Origin: Alteromonas macleodii ATCC 27126
GTDB taxonomy: Bacteria > Pseudomonadota > Gammaproteobacteria > Enterobacterales > Alteromonadaceae
Length of the DNA stretch: 64,000 nt
Reading direction: 5' to 3'
Assembly: GCF_000172635.2 (NCBI RefSeq)
Contig: NC_018632.1
Coordinates: 3,286,001-3,350,000, forward strand
The notes beneath the pieces are model-generated. The model was given only the letters and a program-made list of their open reading frames with translations, ran no database searches and was not told the origin of the DNA. This document shows positions 30,388-39,288 of the stretch, one piece after another. Position 1 is the stretch's first letter; the number at the start of each line of letters is the position of its first letter. Position numbers and translations under genes: made by a program.

Positions 30388-30412
30388 ATCCACAATTCGC
30401 CACATTTACCCA
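30388..30412 (-). promoter_or_regulatory. MraZ operator (three direct repeats)
   Basis: On the minus strand three repeats TGGGT, TGGCG and TGGAT are spaced by exactly 5 bases, giving a 10-bp period. This is the layout of the known MraZ-box (TGGGN repeats with 5-base spacers). It lies just downstream of the predicted transcription start and about 75 bases before mraZ. The first repeat fits best; the other two deviate at the fourth position. Confidence 0.8.
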
Positions 30413-30421
30413 CTGTGATAC

Positions 30422-30451
30422 AGTTTAGGTATCAATGATCCCCACTGTCAA
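30422..30451 (-). promoter_or_regulatory. Probable promoter of the mraZ division cluster
   Basis: On the minus strand a perfect -35 box TTGACA is followed after 18 bases by a weaker -10 box TAAACT. The start point would fall near 30415, immediately before the MraZ operator, so bound MraZ could block initiation. Confidence 0.65.
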
Positions 30452-30714
30452 GTAGAAAAAAGGCGTGAAGGCCGCATAAACACTGGGTTCAAACTGGTTG
30501 GATATACAGTGTTTTTAGGAAGTGTATGATTAGGCGTGTAAAAAAGATTAAAAAATATTCAGGTGAGAAAAAATAAAGGTGTAATTAATCGATGAACTGC
30601 TGTTTTTGACCGTAAATAAGCGGCGAGATCTCACGATTATGTTTAACGCTGTTTTCAGCCCTATTGCACGTATGCTGAGTCGTAATTCAAACAGCTGCGC
30701 CACATCAGCACGTT

Positions 30715-30753
30715 AAAAAACGAGTGAGTTAACCCGACTAGTGCTAACTCACT
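30715..30753 (-). terminator. Intrinsic terminator after the porin-like gene
   Basis: A 9-bp perfect stem (AGTGAGTTA and TAACTCACT, 13-base loop) is followed on the minus strand by six T two bases later. It lies about 50 bases past the stop codon of the porin-like gene. Confidence 0.7.
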
Positions 30754-30804
30754 GCATTTACATCAACGCGTGCTAACGCATAGCGATAATCAAGGTGTCC
30801 TAAC

Positions 30805-31629
30805 TTAGAAACGATAGGATGCGGTTAGCGAGGCCACGTCACTGTCAACGTCACTATCTATATCTGTTTCATAGCTAGCAGACACTGAAAACTGCTCATT
30901 TACCCAGTAATCAAGCGCAACACCTGCGGTTTTTACATTATCGAACCCATCAGGTGCGTTGGTATAGCTGTAGCTTCCCTGAACGCTCAAACCTGGAGTG
31001 AAGAAATATCTGGCGCTGCCTGATAGAACGTCAATATCGTCTGCTACGTACTGAGCGGTAAAGTCCCAGCCTGTTCCCGCATTCCCTACCGTGGTATAAC
31101 GTGTAAATACAAGTGGTGAAGTCTCATTCTCACTTTCGCTGTAATTATCTGTACCAGTATTAATGTCGTAAGTGGCACGCTGATAGATGACACCTGCACC
31201 AATTTGCCATTGACGGGATAAGTTAAATCCGACTTTTAAATCAATATTTGTGTAATCCTCTTCACTGAATTCGTCGTCAAATTTACTGTGAGCGCCTTCT
31301 ATGGCAAGCATCCACGTATCGTCTAGGTAAAAAGTGCTGCCTAAATTAAATACGTCAATACCATCTAAATTGGCGTAACCACCAGATAAACTCGATACAC
31401 GCTGAAGATAAGGGTTGATAAGGTAAGCGCCGCTGTTTCCGCTAACTTCTTCCAGGTAGCGCACATATCTTGCACCGTAGAGGTTGTCATCTACCCCTTC
31501 AAAATCGACAGCAGTTACCTGTACTTCGTTTTGTGTAGCTGCATGTGCTGCTGAGACTGTAAATACTGAAGCCGTGATAAGTGATAGTGCAGTTAGCGTA
31601 GTTTTTAGCTTATTAGTGTTAGTGTTCAT
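30805..31629 (-). CDS. Putative porin-like outer-membrane beta-barrel protein
   Basis: The 274-residue protein starts with a clear signal peptide (cleavage probably after AHA, near residue 30). The mature part is rich in aromatic, Gly, Asn and acidic residues in alternating patterns typical of beta-barrel strands, and it ends in phenylalanine (TASYRF), the usual C-terminal signal for BAM-dependent insertion. It resembles the small putative porins of marine gammaproteobacteria. The substrate is unknown. AAGGA lies 8 bases before the ATG. The gene stands alone with its own terminator. Confidence 0.8.
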   Translation of the reverse strand: MNTNTNKLKTTLTALSLITASVFTVSAAHAATQNEVQVTAVDFEGVDDNLYGARYVRYLEEVSGNSGAYLINPYLQRVSSLSGGYANLDGIDVFNLGSTFYLDDTWMLAIEGAHSKFDDEFSEEDYTNIDLKVGFNLSRQWQIGAGVIYQRATYDINTGTDNYSESENETSPLVFTRYTTVGNAGTGWDFTAQYVADDIDVLSGSARYFFTPGLSVQGSYSYTNAPDGFDNVKTAGVALDYWVNEQFSVSASYETDIDSDVDSDVASLTASYRF

Positions 31630-31737
31630 GTCTTTTGTCCTTAAAAAATGTGTTGGGAACGAGGTGTAAGATAAGACATTAAAACTTAACGGTTTCTGAA
31701 CGAAACATGACGAAGTCTGAACGTGAATTTTAGGTAC

Positions 31738-31765
31738 AAAAAAACCCGCAACTTTGCGGGCTTTT
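31738..31765 (-). terminator. Intrinsic terminator after the SapC-family gene
   Basis: A 6-bp hairpin (CCCGCA and TGCGGG, 4-base loop) is flanked by seven A on the left and four T on the right. It ends the SapC-family gene on the minus strand and might also act on the plus strand. Confidence 0.85.
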
Positions 31766-31787
31766 AAACTTCAAAATGAGGGAGCGA

Positions 31788-32558
31788 TTACGCGTTTGGC
31801 GCCGCTTCAGGTGCTGCTTCTTCTGCTTTAACCGCAGAAAGCTGCATGCTGCGAATTGGGTTTTCTGTGTCATTAGAAAGCTCAACAAGGCGGTTTAGCT
31901 GACCAACAGACATCATTACTGCGTAGATAGCACCTAGGAAGCCTTGCTTGTGTAGCTCAAGCACCTGCTCTTCTGGCAGCTCAAGAAGCTTCTTCTCATT
32001 GATGCTCATCATGCCGGTAACATTGCGCTGTTTACCATCTTGGTAAGTAAGGCGAATTTGAATTGGATCAAGAAGGTCCAGTTCAACGACTTTCGCAACA
32101 AAACGCTGAGTTAGCATTTCGCTATTCGCAAGGTCTGCTAGGAATTTCTGACGGTTATCTAGGAACTCGCTTGCTTCACCAGCTTCAGTGAATAGCGCTT
32201 GGCCTTCGTCAGAAATAAGGTCAGAGTTTTCATCAATGTAAACGCCAAGCTTGTCGCCGTCTGGACGCACGTCAAATGGATAGCGAAGGATGTTCATTGG
32301 AACGTGAGGGCCTTTCCAGCTGTCGCCAGTTAGAAAAAGGTTTTGACCTTGTTCCATACCAAGCATAGTCACAACGTGGTGACGCTTTGATGTAGTGTCT
32401 TCAATGAACACTAGCGGCATTGTCGCAGCTAGTTGTGCAAATTCACGGATCGTTGCTGCTGCAAGGTGTGTATTTTTCGCAAAGCTGAAAGATGTATTTA
32501 CCGCAACCTTTAGGTCTTTATGCTTTTCTTTATCTAGCGGTACAAAATTAATAGCCAT
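31788..32558 (-). CDS. SapC-family protein
   Basis: This 256-residue soluble protein matches the SapC family, common in Alteromonadales and Caulobacterales. Visible family features are the start FVPLDKEKHKDLKV, the core MPLVFIED, LGMEQGQNLFL, and ILRYPFDVR. The C-terminus is rich in Ala and Glu. SapC was first linked to S-layer proteins in Campylobacter, but in marine gammaproteobacteria the genes usually sit near TonB receptors and tryptophan halogenases; neither is here. The precise function is unknown. It is monocistronic with its own terminator. Confidence 0.82.
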   Translation of the reverse strand: MAINFVPLDKEKHKDLKVAVNTSFSFAKNTHLAAATIREFAQLAATMPLVFIEDTTSKRHHVVTMLGMEQGQNLFLTGDSWKGPHVPMNILRYPFDVRPDGDKLGVYIDENSDLISDEGQALFTEAGEASEFLDNRQKFLADLANSEMLTQRFVAKVVELDLLDPIQIRLTYQDGKQRNVTGMMSINEKKLLELPEEQVLELHKQGFLGAIYAVMMSVGQLNRLVELSNDTENPIRSMQLSAVKAEEAAPEAAPNA

Positions 32559-32951
32559 ATTTATTTCTCATACTTGTTAGCTGTGGCCCCGGCTTGATTA
32601 TGTGAGAAGAGCGGGTGCCACTAAAAAATTACGTCGGCCGCGCTGATGCATAGTAGTCATCGATAATTGGCGGAGCGCTTGGGAGTATCCCGTATTCGCG
32701 CAATGAAGTCACGCAGTCTTCACCATAACAAGTTTTAAATTTTTATTGCAATGTAAACTTGAAGTAAACAAGCACAAGCGCTCTAAAAATGAGCAATATC
32801 GACTAATTTAGGGCTTAACGAGAGCAATCTGGGGTAAATGCATAGCAAGTAAAAGCCTATTGTCGCAGTGCGCATTATCCTTTAGTCTCGTATAGCTATT
32901 AAGTTAGCGGTTGTTGACCTAAGCGATAAAAAAACAAAATAAGGATTTTCT
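32559..32951. other. Divergent intergenic region between SapC-family and dipeptidase genes
   Basis: About 390 AT-rich bases must hold two divergent promoters. I see no open frame of note. A TTGACC motif at about 32915 is a possible -35 element for the dipeptidase, but I find no convincing -10 partner. Confidence 0.55.
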
Positions 32952-34166
32952 ATGAAGGGGCGCTTCCCACTCTCATCTTGCGCATTACTTATCTCTGCGC
33001 TTTTTGCTTCACACTCTGTACTTGCTGAGACCTCTACTTATTCAGCATCTGAAAAAGCTATCAAGATCGCACAAGAAACTATTATTGTTGATGGACACAT
33101 TGATGTTCCTTATCGCGTAAAGGAAAAGTGGGTTGATGTCACTAAAGCCACGCAGGACGGCGACTTCGACTACCCTCGTGCAGTATCTGGTGGTTTGAAC
33201 GCCCCTTTTATGAGTATTTACGTGCCTGCTAGTTTAGACAACTCTCCAGAATCTACGCAGCTTGCCCATGAGCTCATCGATTCAGTAGAAGCCATTGTTG
33301 CCCGTGCACCTGATAAATTTGCCATTGCTAAAAGCCCTTCTGACGTAAAAGCCCAATTTGAAAAAGGGTTAATTTCACTGCCAATGGGCATGGAAAATGG
33401 TTCTCCTATTCAAGGTGACTTGGCGAATCTAACGGCTTTTTACGAGCGCGGGATTCGCTACATCACCCTTGCTCATAGTCAAGCTAACCACATTTCTGAC
33501 TCTTCGTATGACCTGCGCAGAAAATGGAAAGGCCTTAGCCCGTTTGGCAAAACCTTAGTGGGCGAAATGAACAACATTGGTATTATGCTGGATATTTCCC
33601 ATGTGTCTGACGACGCCTTTTACCAAGTTATTGAGTTAACAAAGGTGCCAGTTATAGCGTCACATTCTTCACTGCGCCGCTTTACCCCCGGTTTTGAGCG
33701 CAACATGGACGACGAGATGATCAAAAAACTCGGCGAAAATGGCGGTGTTATTATGATTAACTTTGGTTCTAGTTTTGTATCTAAAGAAGCTGGAAAGTGG
33801 CGTAGTGGCCTTACTGCAGCGCGCAAAGCCTTGGTTGAAAAAGAAGGCGAAGACAGCCCTAAGCTAGAGAACTTTGAAGAGAATTATCGCAAAGAAGTGC
33901 CATACCCTTATTCAACCCTTGATGAAGTGCTTGACCATATCGATCACGTGGTAAAACTGATTGGTGTTGATCACGTGGGTATTGGTTCAGACTATGACGG
34001 TGTAGGTGACTCACTCCCCATTGGGCTTAAAGACGTGGCGAGTTTTCCAAACCTAGTACAAGGATTGCTGGATAGAGGTTATAGCCGTACCGACATTGAA
34101 AAGATATTGAGCGGAAACCTTTTGCGCGTTTGGCAACAAGTGGAAGACTATGCGAAAGCGCACTAG
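32952..34166 (+). CDS. Exported M19-family (membrane) dipeptidase
   Basis: This 404-residue zinc hydrolase of the renal-dipeptidase family has a signal peptide (cleavage near VLA-E, residues 25-26). The binuclear metal site is complete: H49 and D51 in GHIDVP, E148 in MGMENG, H217 in ISHVSD, H238 in ASHSS and D347 in GIGSDYDG. It should cleave dipeptides, possibly with a D-residue or beta-lactam-like substrate, in the periplasm. AAGGA lies 6 bases before the ATG. It is the only plus-strand gene in the first 43 kb and seems to be transcribed alone. Confidence 0.92.
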   Translation: MKGRFPLSSCALLISALFASHSVLAETSTYSASEKAIKIAQETIIVDGHIDVPYRVKEKWVDVTKATQDGDFDYPRAVSGGLNAPFMSIYVPASLDNSPESTQLAHELIDSVEAIVARAPDKFAIAKSPSDVKAQFEKGLISLPMGMENGSPIQGDLANLTAFYERGIRYITLAHSQANHISDSSYDLRRKWKGLSPFGKTLVGEMNNIGIMLDISHVSDDAFYQVIELTKVPVIASHSSLRRFTPGFERNMDDEMIKKLGENGGVIMINFGSSFVSKEAGKWRSGLTAARKALVEKEGEDSPKLENFEENYRKEVPYPYSTLDEVLDHIDHVVKLIGVDHVGIGSDYDGVGDSLPIGLKDVASFPNLVQGLLDRGYSRTDIEKILSGNLLRVWQQVEDYAKAH

Positions 34167-34251
34167 TCGCGCAATGCTTTAAAAATGAAGCGTAGGGAAG
34201 CGTGTTATCGCTTCCACATGCTTTATCTACTCTACTGCACTTTCAACTCTA

Positions 34252-37200
34252 TTATTTTTTGCGTGACACAATTAAGTAAAACGCGCTTGGCAATACCAAC
34301 AGTGTTAATACCAGTGCACTCGCCATACCGCCTACCATAGGCGCCGCAATGCGCTGCATCACTTCACTACCAGTTCCAGTGGCATAAAGCACAGGCAACA
34401 AGCCAACAATAATAGAAAGCGATGTCATCATAACTGGGCGAAGTCTTGCCGAGGCGGCATGGACAATAGCCTTTTTCACAAGCACATCTTTTTTAGTGTT
34501 GCCATTTTCTGTTGCGTGCTTAGTAAGTGCATCTGATACATATTGGTTTAGATAGACCAACATGATAACGCCTATTTCTACCGCTACACCTGCTAAGGCA
34601 ATAAACCCGACACCTACCGCCACCGACAGATTGAAGTTAAGAAGGTAAAGCAACCATACACTGCCCACCAGCGCCAACGGTAAGGTCGCGAGTATGAGTG
34701 CCACATCGCGAAGGCGTTTAAATGCCAGATAAAGTAAAAGGCAGATAATGGCTAACGTTAGCGGTATAACCACCGACAGTTTTGCTTTCGCGCGCTCAAG
34801 GTAAGCAAACTGCCCCGCCCACGTAATGGAGTATCCAGTGGGTAAATCAAGTTGCTCTGACAAATGACGTTTTGCGCTATCTACATAACCCCCTAAGTCA
34901 ATACCCGTGGCTGAGTCTGACGAGATATCAATGTATACCCATCCGTTTAATCGGGCATTTTCACTTTTAATCCCAGCCGGCCCGTCGTCAATACGCACGG
35001 TCGCCACATCGCCAAGGGTAATGTGAACACCGCTTGGTGTGACGAAAGGCATGGATGCTAAAGATTCAGGCGTATCGCGGTAGTGCTGTAAAAAGCGCAT
35101 GGCAATAGGAAAACGCTCACGCCCTTCCACTGATTGTGTAACCACTTTGCCGCCCACTGCCGAGCCTACAATACTGTGAACATCGTCTATCGTCATGCCG
35201 TAGCGCGCCGCCAACTGCCTGTCGATATCGATATAAACGTAACGGCCACCCACCACACGCTCAGCGTATACTGATGCTGTATTGGGCAGGTCTTTAAGCA
35301 GTATCTCAATATCCTTTCCTATGGCTTCAATGCCTGCTAGGTCAGGCCCCGCAATCTTGATCCCAACAGGGGTTTTTATCCCGGTTGCCAACATGTCGAT
35401 ACGGGTTTTAATTGGCATTACCCACGCATTGGTCAGCCCTGGAAATTGCACCAGAGCGTTAAGCTCTTCTTTGAGCTTTTCAGTGGTCATGCCCGCCCTC
35501 CACTGGGCTTTCGGTTTAAGCTGAATGAAGGTTTCAATCATCGTCAATGGTGCAGGGTCTGTGGCCGTATCTGCGCGTCCAATTTTCCCGAATACCGTTT
35601 CAACCTCGGGCAAGGTTGCAATAAGCTTGTCCGTCTGCTGTAAAAGCTCTCTGGCTTTACCCACTGAAATACCCGGATAGGTAGTAGGCATATACATCAA
35701 ATCGCCTTCGTCCAGTTCGGGCATAAATTCGCTACCTAGTTGGTTTAACGGCCAGTACATGGAAAGCAATAAGCAAAATGCCCCCGCCAGGGTGAGCAGT
35801 GGGTAGTTAAGCAGCCGCGTTAGCAATGGCTGATACACACGTTCTAAAGCTCGATTTACCGGGTTCTGGGCTTCAGATCGTATTTTTCCGCGTACAAAAT
35901 AACCCGCCAGCACAGGAACTAAAGTAATTGCCAGCGCCGCAGCTGCTGCCATGGCATAGGTTTTGGTAAAGGCAAGAGGCGCAAAAAGACGACCTTCTTG
36001 CGCTTCTAATACAAAAACAGGAATAAAGGATACGGTTATAATTAGGAGCGCAAAGAATAAAGCTGGACCAACTTCGGTGGTCGACTTAATCACCAGTTCC
36101 CAGCGTTTGGCTGCCGAAAGCTTTGCAAATGTTGGCGCAGAGGCTGGTATAGATGTTCGCGACTGGGCACTCCCTGCCCCCCCCTGACTTGCTGAATCCC
36201 TTTGACTCGCTGAGGCTCCCTGACTTGATGAAACAGCATGCTGATGAAGGTGCTTGTGTAAATTTTCAACCACAACAATAGCGCCATCCACCATTGCACC
36301 AATAGCGATAGCAATGCCACCTAAAGACATGATGTTGGCATTAAGTCCCTGCAGCTTCATTACGATAAAGGCGGCGAGAATACCAATGGGCAAACTGATT
36401 AGCGCAACCATAGATGAACGTATGTGAAACAAGAAGATAGCGCATACCAAACCAACAACTAGCAATTCCTCCACTAGCTTATTGGTGAGGGTATCGACGG
36501 ACTTATCAATAAGGGTGGAGCGGTCGTAAACGGGGACGATATTCACCCCTTCCGGCAAGCTCGCTTTTAATGTATCCAGCTTAGCTTTAACCGCATCGAT
36601 AGTGGCTTTTGCGTTTTCGCCATAGCGCATCACTATAATGCCACCCACGGTTTCGCCATTCCCGTTTAGTTCAGCAATACCGCGGCGCATCAACGGGCTT
36701 TCTACCACTTGAGCTACATCGTTAATCGTTATGCTAACACCGTCTTTGATAACGCCTGTGGGCAACGCCAGTATGTCATCAATGCCCTGAATATAGCTTT
36801 GCGCGCTAACCATGTACTCTGCCTCGGCCATTTCAAAAACCGAAGCGCCTGACGCACGGTTACCCCGTTTAAGGGCAATATCTATCATGGATGGCTGGAT
36901 GTTATAGGCACGTAATTTTTCAGGGTCGACAATAACTTGGTATTGTTTAACCATCCCTCCAACAGACGCAACTTCAGATACGCCTTCAACTGACTGAAGC
37001 TCAAACTTCAAGAACCAGTCTTGCAACGCCCTTAACTCACCAGCATCTAGCGCATTTGGCTGACTAGCATCGTTCTCCAACGCATAAATGTAAACCCAAC
37101 CTACCCCTGTCGCATCTGGACCTAGCTGAGGTGTCACGCCTTCTGGAAGTTGCGAAGACGCCTGGCTTAGGTATTCCAGAACGCGGCTTCGAGCCCAGTA

Positions 37201-37509
37201 CATGTCTGTATCGTCATCAAAGATTATATATACGTAGGCATCGCCGAAGAATGAATACCCTCGCACCGTCTGTGCGCCAGGCACTGACATTAGCGCAGAG
37301 GTGAGAGGAAATGTCACCTGATCTTCCACCACTTGCGGCGACTGACCGGGATAGTTTACTTTCACTATAACTTGGACATCAGATAAATCAGGGATAGCAT
37401 CAACGGGGGTGTTTTTCACCGCCCAGACACCCGCAATACTGAGCATAATAGCGCTCAGCAATACCAGTATTCTATTGTTTACCGACCAGCGAATTACCGA
37501 TTCAATCAT
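34252..37509 (-). CDS. cusA: Heavy-metal RND efflux pump inner-membrane subunit (CusA/CzcA type)
   Basis: This is the proton-driven transporter of a tripartite copper/silver-type efflux system. The 1085-residue protein has twelve predicted membrane helices and two large periplasmic loops. HME-family motifs include NTPVDAIPDLSDVQVIVK near the N-terminus and GSEFMPELDEGDLMYMPTTYP in the second half. It exceeds E. coli CusA (1047) mainly because of a Ser/Gln/Ala-rich stretch after the His-containing KHLHQHAV segment (about residues 420-460). It overlaps cusB by 8 bases. The fused CusF domain in cusB favours copper or silver over zinc or cobalt. Confidence 0.93.
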   Translation of the reverse strand: MIESVIRWSVNNRILVLLSAIMLSIAGVWAVKNTPVDAIPDLSDVQVIVKVNYPGQSPQVVEDQVTFPLTSALMSVPGAQTVRGYSFFGDAYVYIIFDDDTDMYWARSRVLEYLSQASSQLPEGVTPQLGPDATGVGWVYIYALENDASQPNALDAGELRALQDWFLKFELQSVEGVSEVASVGGMVKQYQVIVDPEKLRAYNIQPSMIDIALKRGNRASGASVFEMAEAEYMVSAQSYIQGIDDILALPTGVIKDGVSITINDVAQVVESPLMRRGIAELNGNGETVGGIIVMRYGENAKATIDAVKAKLDTLKASLPEGVNIVPVYDRSTLIDKSVDTLTNKLVEELLVVGLVCAIFLFHIRSSMVALISLPIGILAAFIVMKLQGLNANIMSLGGIAIAIGAMVDGAIVVVENLHKHLHQHAVSSSQGASASQRDSASQGGAGSAQSRTSIPASAPTFAKLSAAKRWELVIKSTTEVGPALFFALLIITVSFIPVFVLEAQEGRLFAPLAFTKTYAMAAAAALAITLVPVLAGYFVRGKIRSEAQNPVNRALERVYQPLLTRLLNYPLLTLAGAFCLLLSMYWPLNQLGSEFMPELDEGDLMYMPTTYPGISVGKARELLQQTDKLIATLPEVETVFGKIGRADTATDPAPLTMIETFIQLKPKAQWRAGMTTEKLKEELNALVQFPGLTNAWVMPIKTRIDMLATGIKTPVGIKIAGPDLAGIEAIGKDIEILLKDLPNTASVYAERVVGGRYVYIDIDRQLAARYGMTIDDVHSIVGSAVGGKVVTQSVEGRERFPIAMRFLQHYRDTPESLASMPFVTPSGVHITLGDVATVRIDDGPAGIKSENARLNGWVYIDISSDSATGIDLGGYVDSAKRHLSEQLDLPTGYSITWAGQFAYLERAKAKLSVVIPLTLAIICLLLYLAFKRLRDVALILATLPLALVGSVWLLYLLNFNLSVAVGVGFIALAGVAVEIGVIMLVYLNQYVSDALTKHATENGNTKKDVLVKKAIVHAASARLRPVMMTSLSIIVGLLPVLYATGTGSEVMQRIAAPMVGGMASALVLTLLVLPSAFYLIVSRKK

Positions 37510-39283
37510 GGTGCATATGCTCCTTATGATTTATCGATTTTTGTTCTGCCGACTTGTGAACCATTGACTTATGAACCATTGACTCGTGAGCATCGCTTTG
37601 ATATCCATCGCCCTTCCGCTCGCCCGCATTATGGTTATGATTGCTGTGACCTGAGTTATGCACCATGCCCTTGTCCACCGCATGTTCACTATGTTTACGC
37701 ATATCAATAACCGTGAATTCTTCGCCAGTCACAAAGGTAAACATGATGTTGTCACCTTCTTTGAACTGAGATAAGTCAATATGCTTTGATACCGCAAATG
37801 ACATTGTCGCAGGTCCCCGTCCCCATTTTTCAATCGGCCCGCGAGCGATCACTAACTTTGCGTTATTCGAAGCGCTATTCGTTTCGGTGTCAGCCGGCAA
37901 TTCAATTGCCTCAATAGTACCTGTTGTCGTGGCCTGATGATCGGGCGCTTTCATTCTCTCAAAGTCACTGCTTTTCGACGACTCTGAATCAATCAAAAAT
38001 TGTGCTGATACCACAACATCATCCTCTGGCAGCAAGCCTTCGACGACTTCAAAATGTGTACTATCGCTTTGCCCCAGCGTGACGCGTACCGACTTAAAGT
38101 TGCCATCGCCATCACTGAGTACTACTTTTGCGCCCTCGGCCGTGCGAATAACGGCACTGCGAGGAACCAGTAACGCCGCCTTGCGTTGAGTAGGCTTTAT
38201 TCCAACGTGGGCAAACATATTGGGCTTTAACGTGTGGTTGTTATTGTTTAGCGGTATGCGCACTTTCAGGGTTCGGGTTGTTTCTGACAAAGACGGATAA
38301 ATATACTCTACGTGGCTTTCCCATTTAGCATCGGACCCATGGTCCATTTCGTCGAGGGTAACCACAGCGCTATTATGAGGCGCTATGATTTGCGCGTATT
38401 TTTCAGGTACCTCAGCAATCACCCACACCGTATCTAGCTGTGCGATGCTCATCAAGGTTGTCCCGGGCTGAACGTAAAATCCTTCCCTGATATTCAGCGC
38501 TTCTACTACACCGCTTTGCGGCGCGTTAAATGTGACGGTTTGTGCTACCCGTCTACTTTTCTGCAATTCTTCGATAACGCCCTTTGATAGCCCTAGAGTT
38601 TTTAGGCGCTCGGCTGCACCCTCAATTAAACGTGAATCTCCTCGCTTAAGAGCTAAAACGTATTCTTCTTGTGCGCTAACTAATTCTGGCGAATACAGGG
38701 TATAAAGTGCCTGTCCTTTTTCTACTTGCTCACCTTGAGATTTAATGAAAAGCCTGTCGACCCAACCTGATACTCTAGGGTGGATGTGCACAATGCTATC
38801 TTCATCGTAAGCAACGTTGCCCACCGCCGTTACAGTCTGTTGAAGTGTTCCAATGGTAACGGGCGCGACTTTAACCCCTATATTGTGCTGTACATTTGGC
38901 GGAATCATTACGGTACCAGGCGAACGCTCATTACTTTTCGCAGACGTTGCGTCGTCATTGGCGTATACGGGCACCAAGTCCATTCCCATTGGTGACTTTC
39001 CTGGTTTGTCACGGCGATAGCTGTCATCCATAGGCGCTACCCAATATAAAGGGGCTTTATTATCAGTTTCGTCGCTGTGGGCACTTTTATCGCTGTGGGC
39101 ACTTTTATCGCTGTGGGCACTGTCACCTCTGTGGGCACTTTCACCATTTCCGTGTTTTGATGAATCAGACAACAATAGTGAGGCCAAGCCGAACGCTATC
39201 AGGCCGCCAAATAGCAGACCTATTAGCAAGCCCTTTATTAGCGTGCTTTTTGTATCTGGAGCAGGGTTAGTTGAAGATGTCAT
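37502..39283 (-). CDS. cusB: Efflux adaptor CusB fused to a CusF-like metal-binding domain
   Basis: This 593-residue membrane-fusion protein has an N-terminal membrane anchor (about 15-36) and a low-complexity AHSDKS repeat stretch. A heavy-metal-binding motif follows (APMDDSYRRDKPGKSPMGMDLVPVY, key residues Met, Asp, Pro, Gly). Then come the lipoyl/hairpin/barrel core (about 140-420) and a C-terminal CusF-like domain (about 450-535, with KWGRGPATMSF). The end is a His-rich tail (HSNHNHNAG ... HKEHMHHD). In E. coli CusF is a separate periplasmic chaperone; here it is joined to the adaptor, which would hand metal directly to the pump. Confidence 0.92.
   Translation of the reverse strand: MTSSTNPAPDTKSTLIKGLLIGLLFGGLIAFGLASLLLSDSSKHGNGESAHRGDSAHSDKSAHSDKSAHSDETDNKAPLYWVAPMDDSYRRDKPGKSPMGMDLVPVYANDDATSAKSNERSPGTVMIPPNVQHNIGVKVAPVTIGTLQQTVTAVGNVAYDEDSIVHIHPRVSGWVDRLFIKSQGEQVEKGQALYTLYSPELVSAQEEYVLALKRGDSRLIEGAAERLKTLGLSKGVIEELQKSRRVAQTVTFNAPQSGVVEALNIREGFYVQPGTTLMSIAQLDTVWVIAEVPEKYAQIIAPHNSAVVTLDEMDHGSDAKWESHVEYIYPSLSETTRTLKVRIPLNNNNHTLKPNMFAHVGIKPTQRKAALLVPRSAVIRTAEGAKVVLSDGDGNFKSVRVTLGQSDSTHFEVVEGLLPEDDVVVSAQFLIDSESSKSSDFERMKAPDHQATTTGTIEAIELPADTETNSASNNAKLVIARGPIEKWGRGPATMSFAVSKHIDLSQFKEGDNIMFTFVTGEEFTVIDMRKHSEHAVDKGMVHNSGHSNHNHNAGERKGDGYQSDAHESMVHKSMVHKSAEQKSINHKEHMHHD
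39075..39146. repeat. 18-bp tandem repeat inside cusB (four units)
   Basis: Four adjacent 18-base units share the core CTGTGGGCACTTTT. Units one and two are identical; three and four diverge slightly. They encode repeats of six residues (SAHSDK-like) in the periplasmic linker of CusB. Copy number may vary by slippage. Confidence 0.9.
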
Positions 39284-39288
39284 ATTAA

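Larger units (their letters stand above)
30314..30804. other. Intergenic region between mraZ and the porin-like gene
   Basis: About 490 bases hold the mraZ promoter and operator on one side and the terminator of the porin-like gene on the other. The middle part (about 30455-30710) is AT-rich; I see no gene, tRNA or clear signal in it. Confidence 0.7.
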
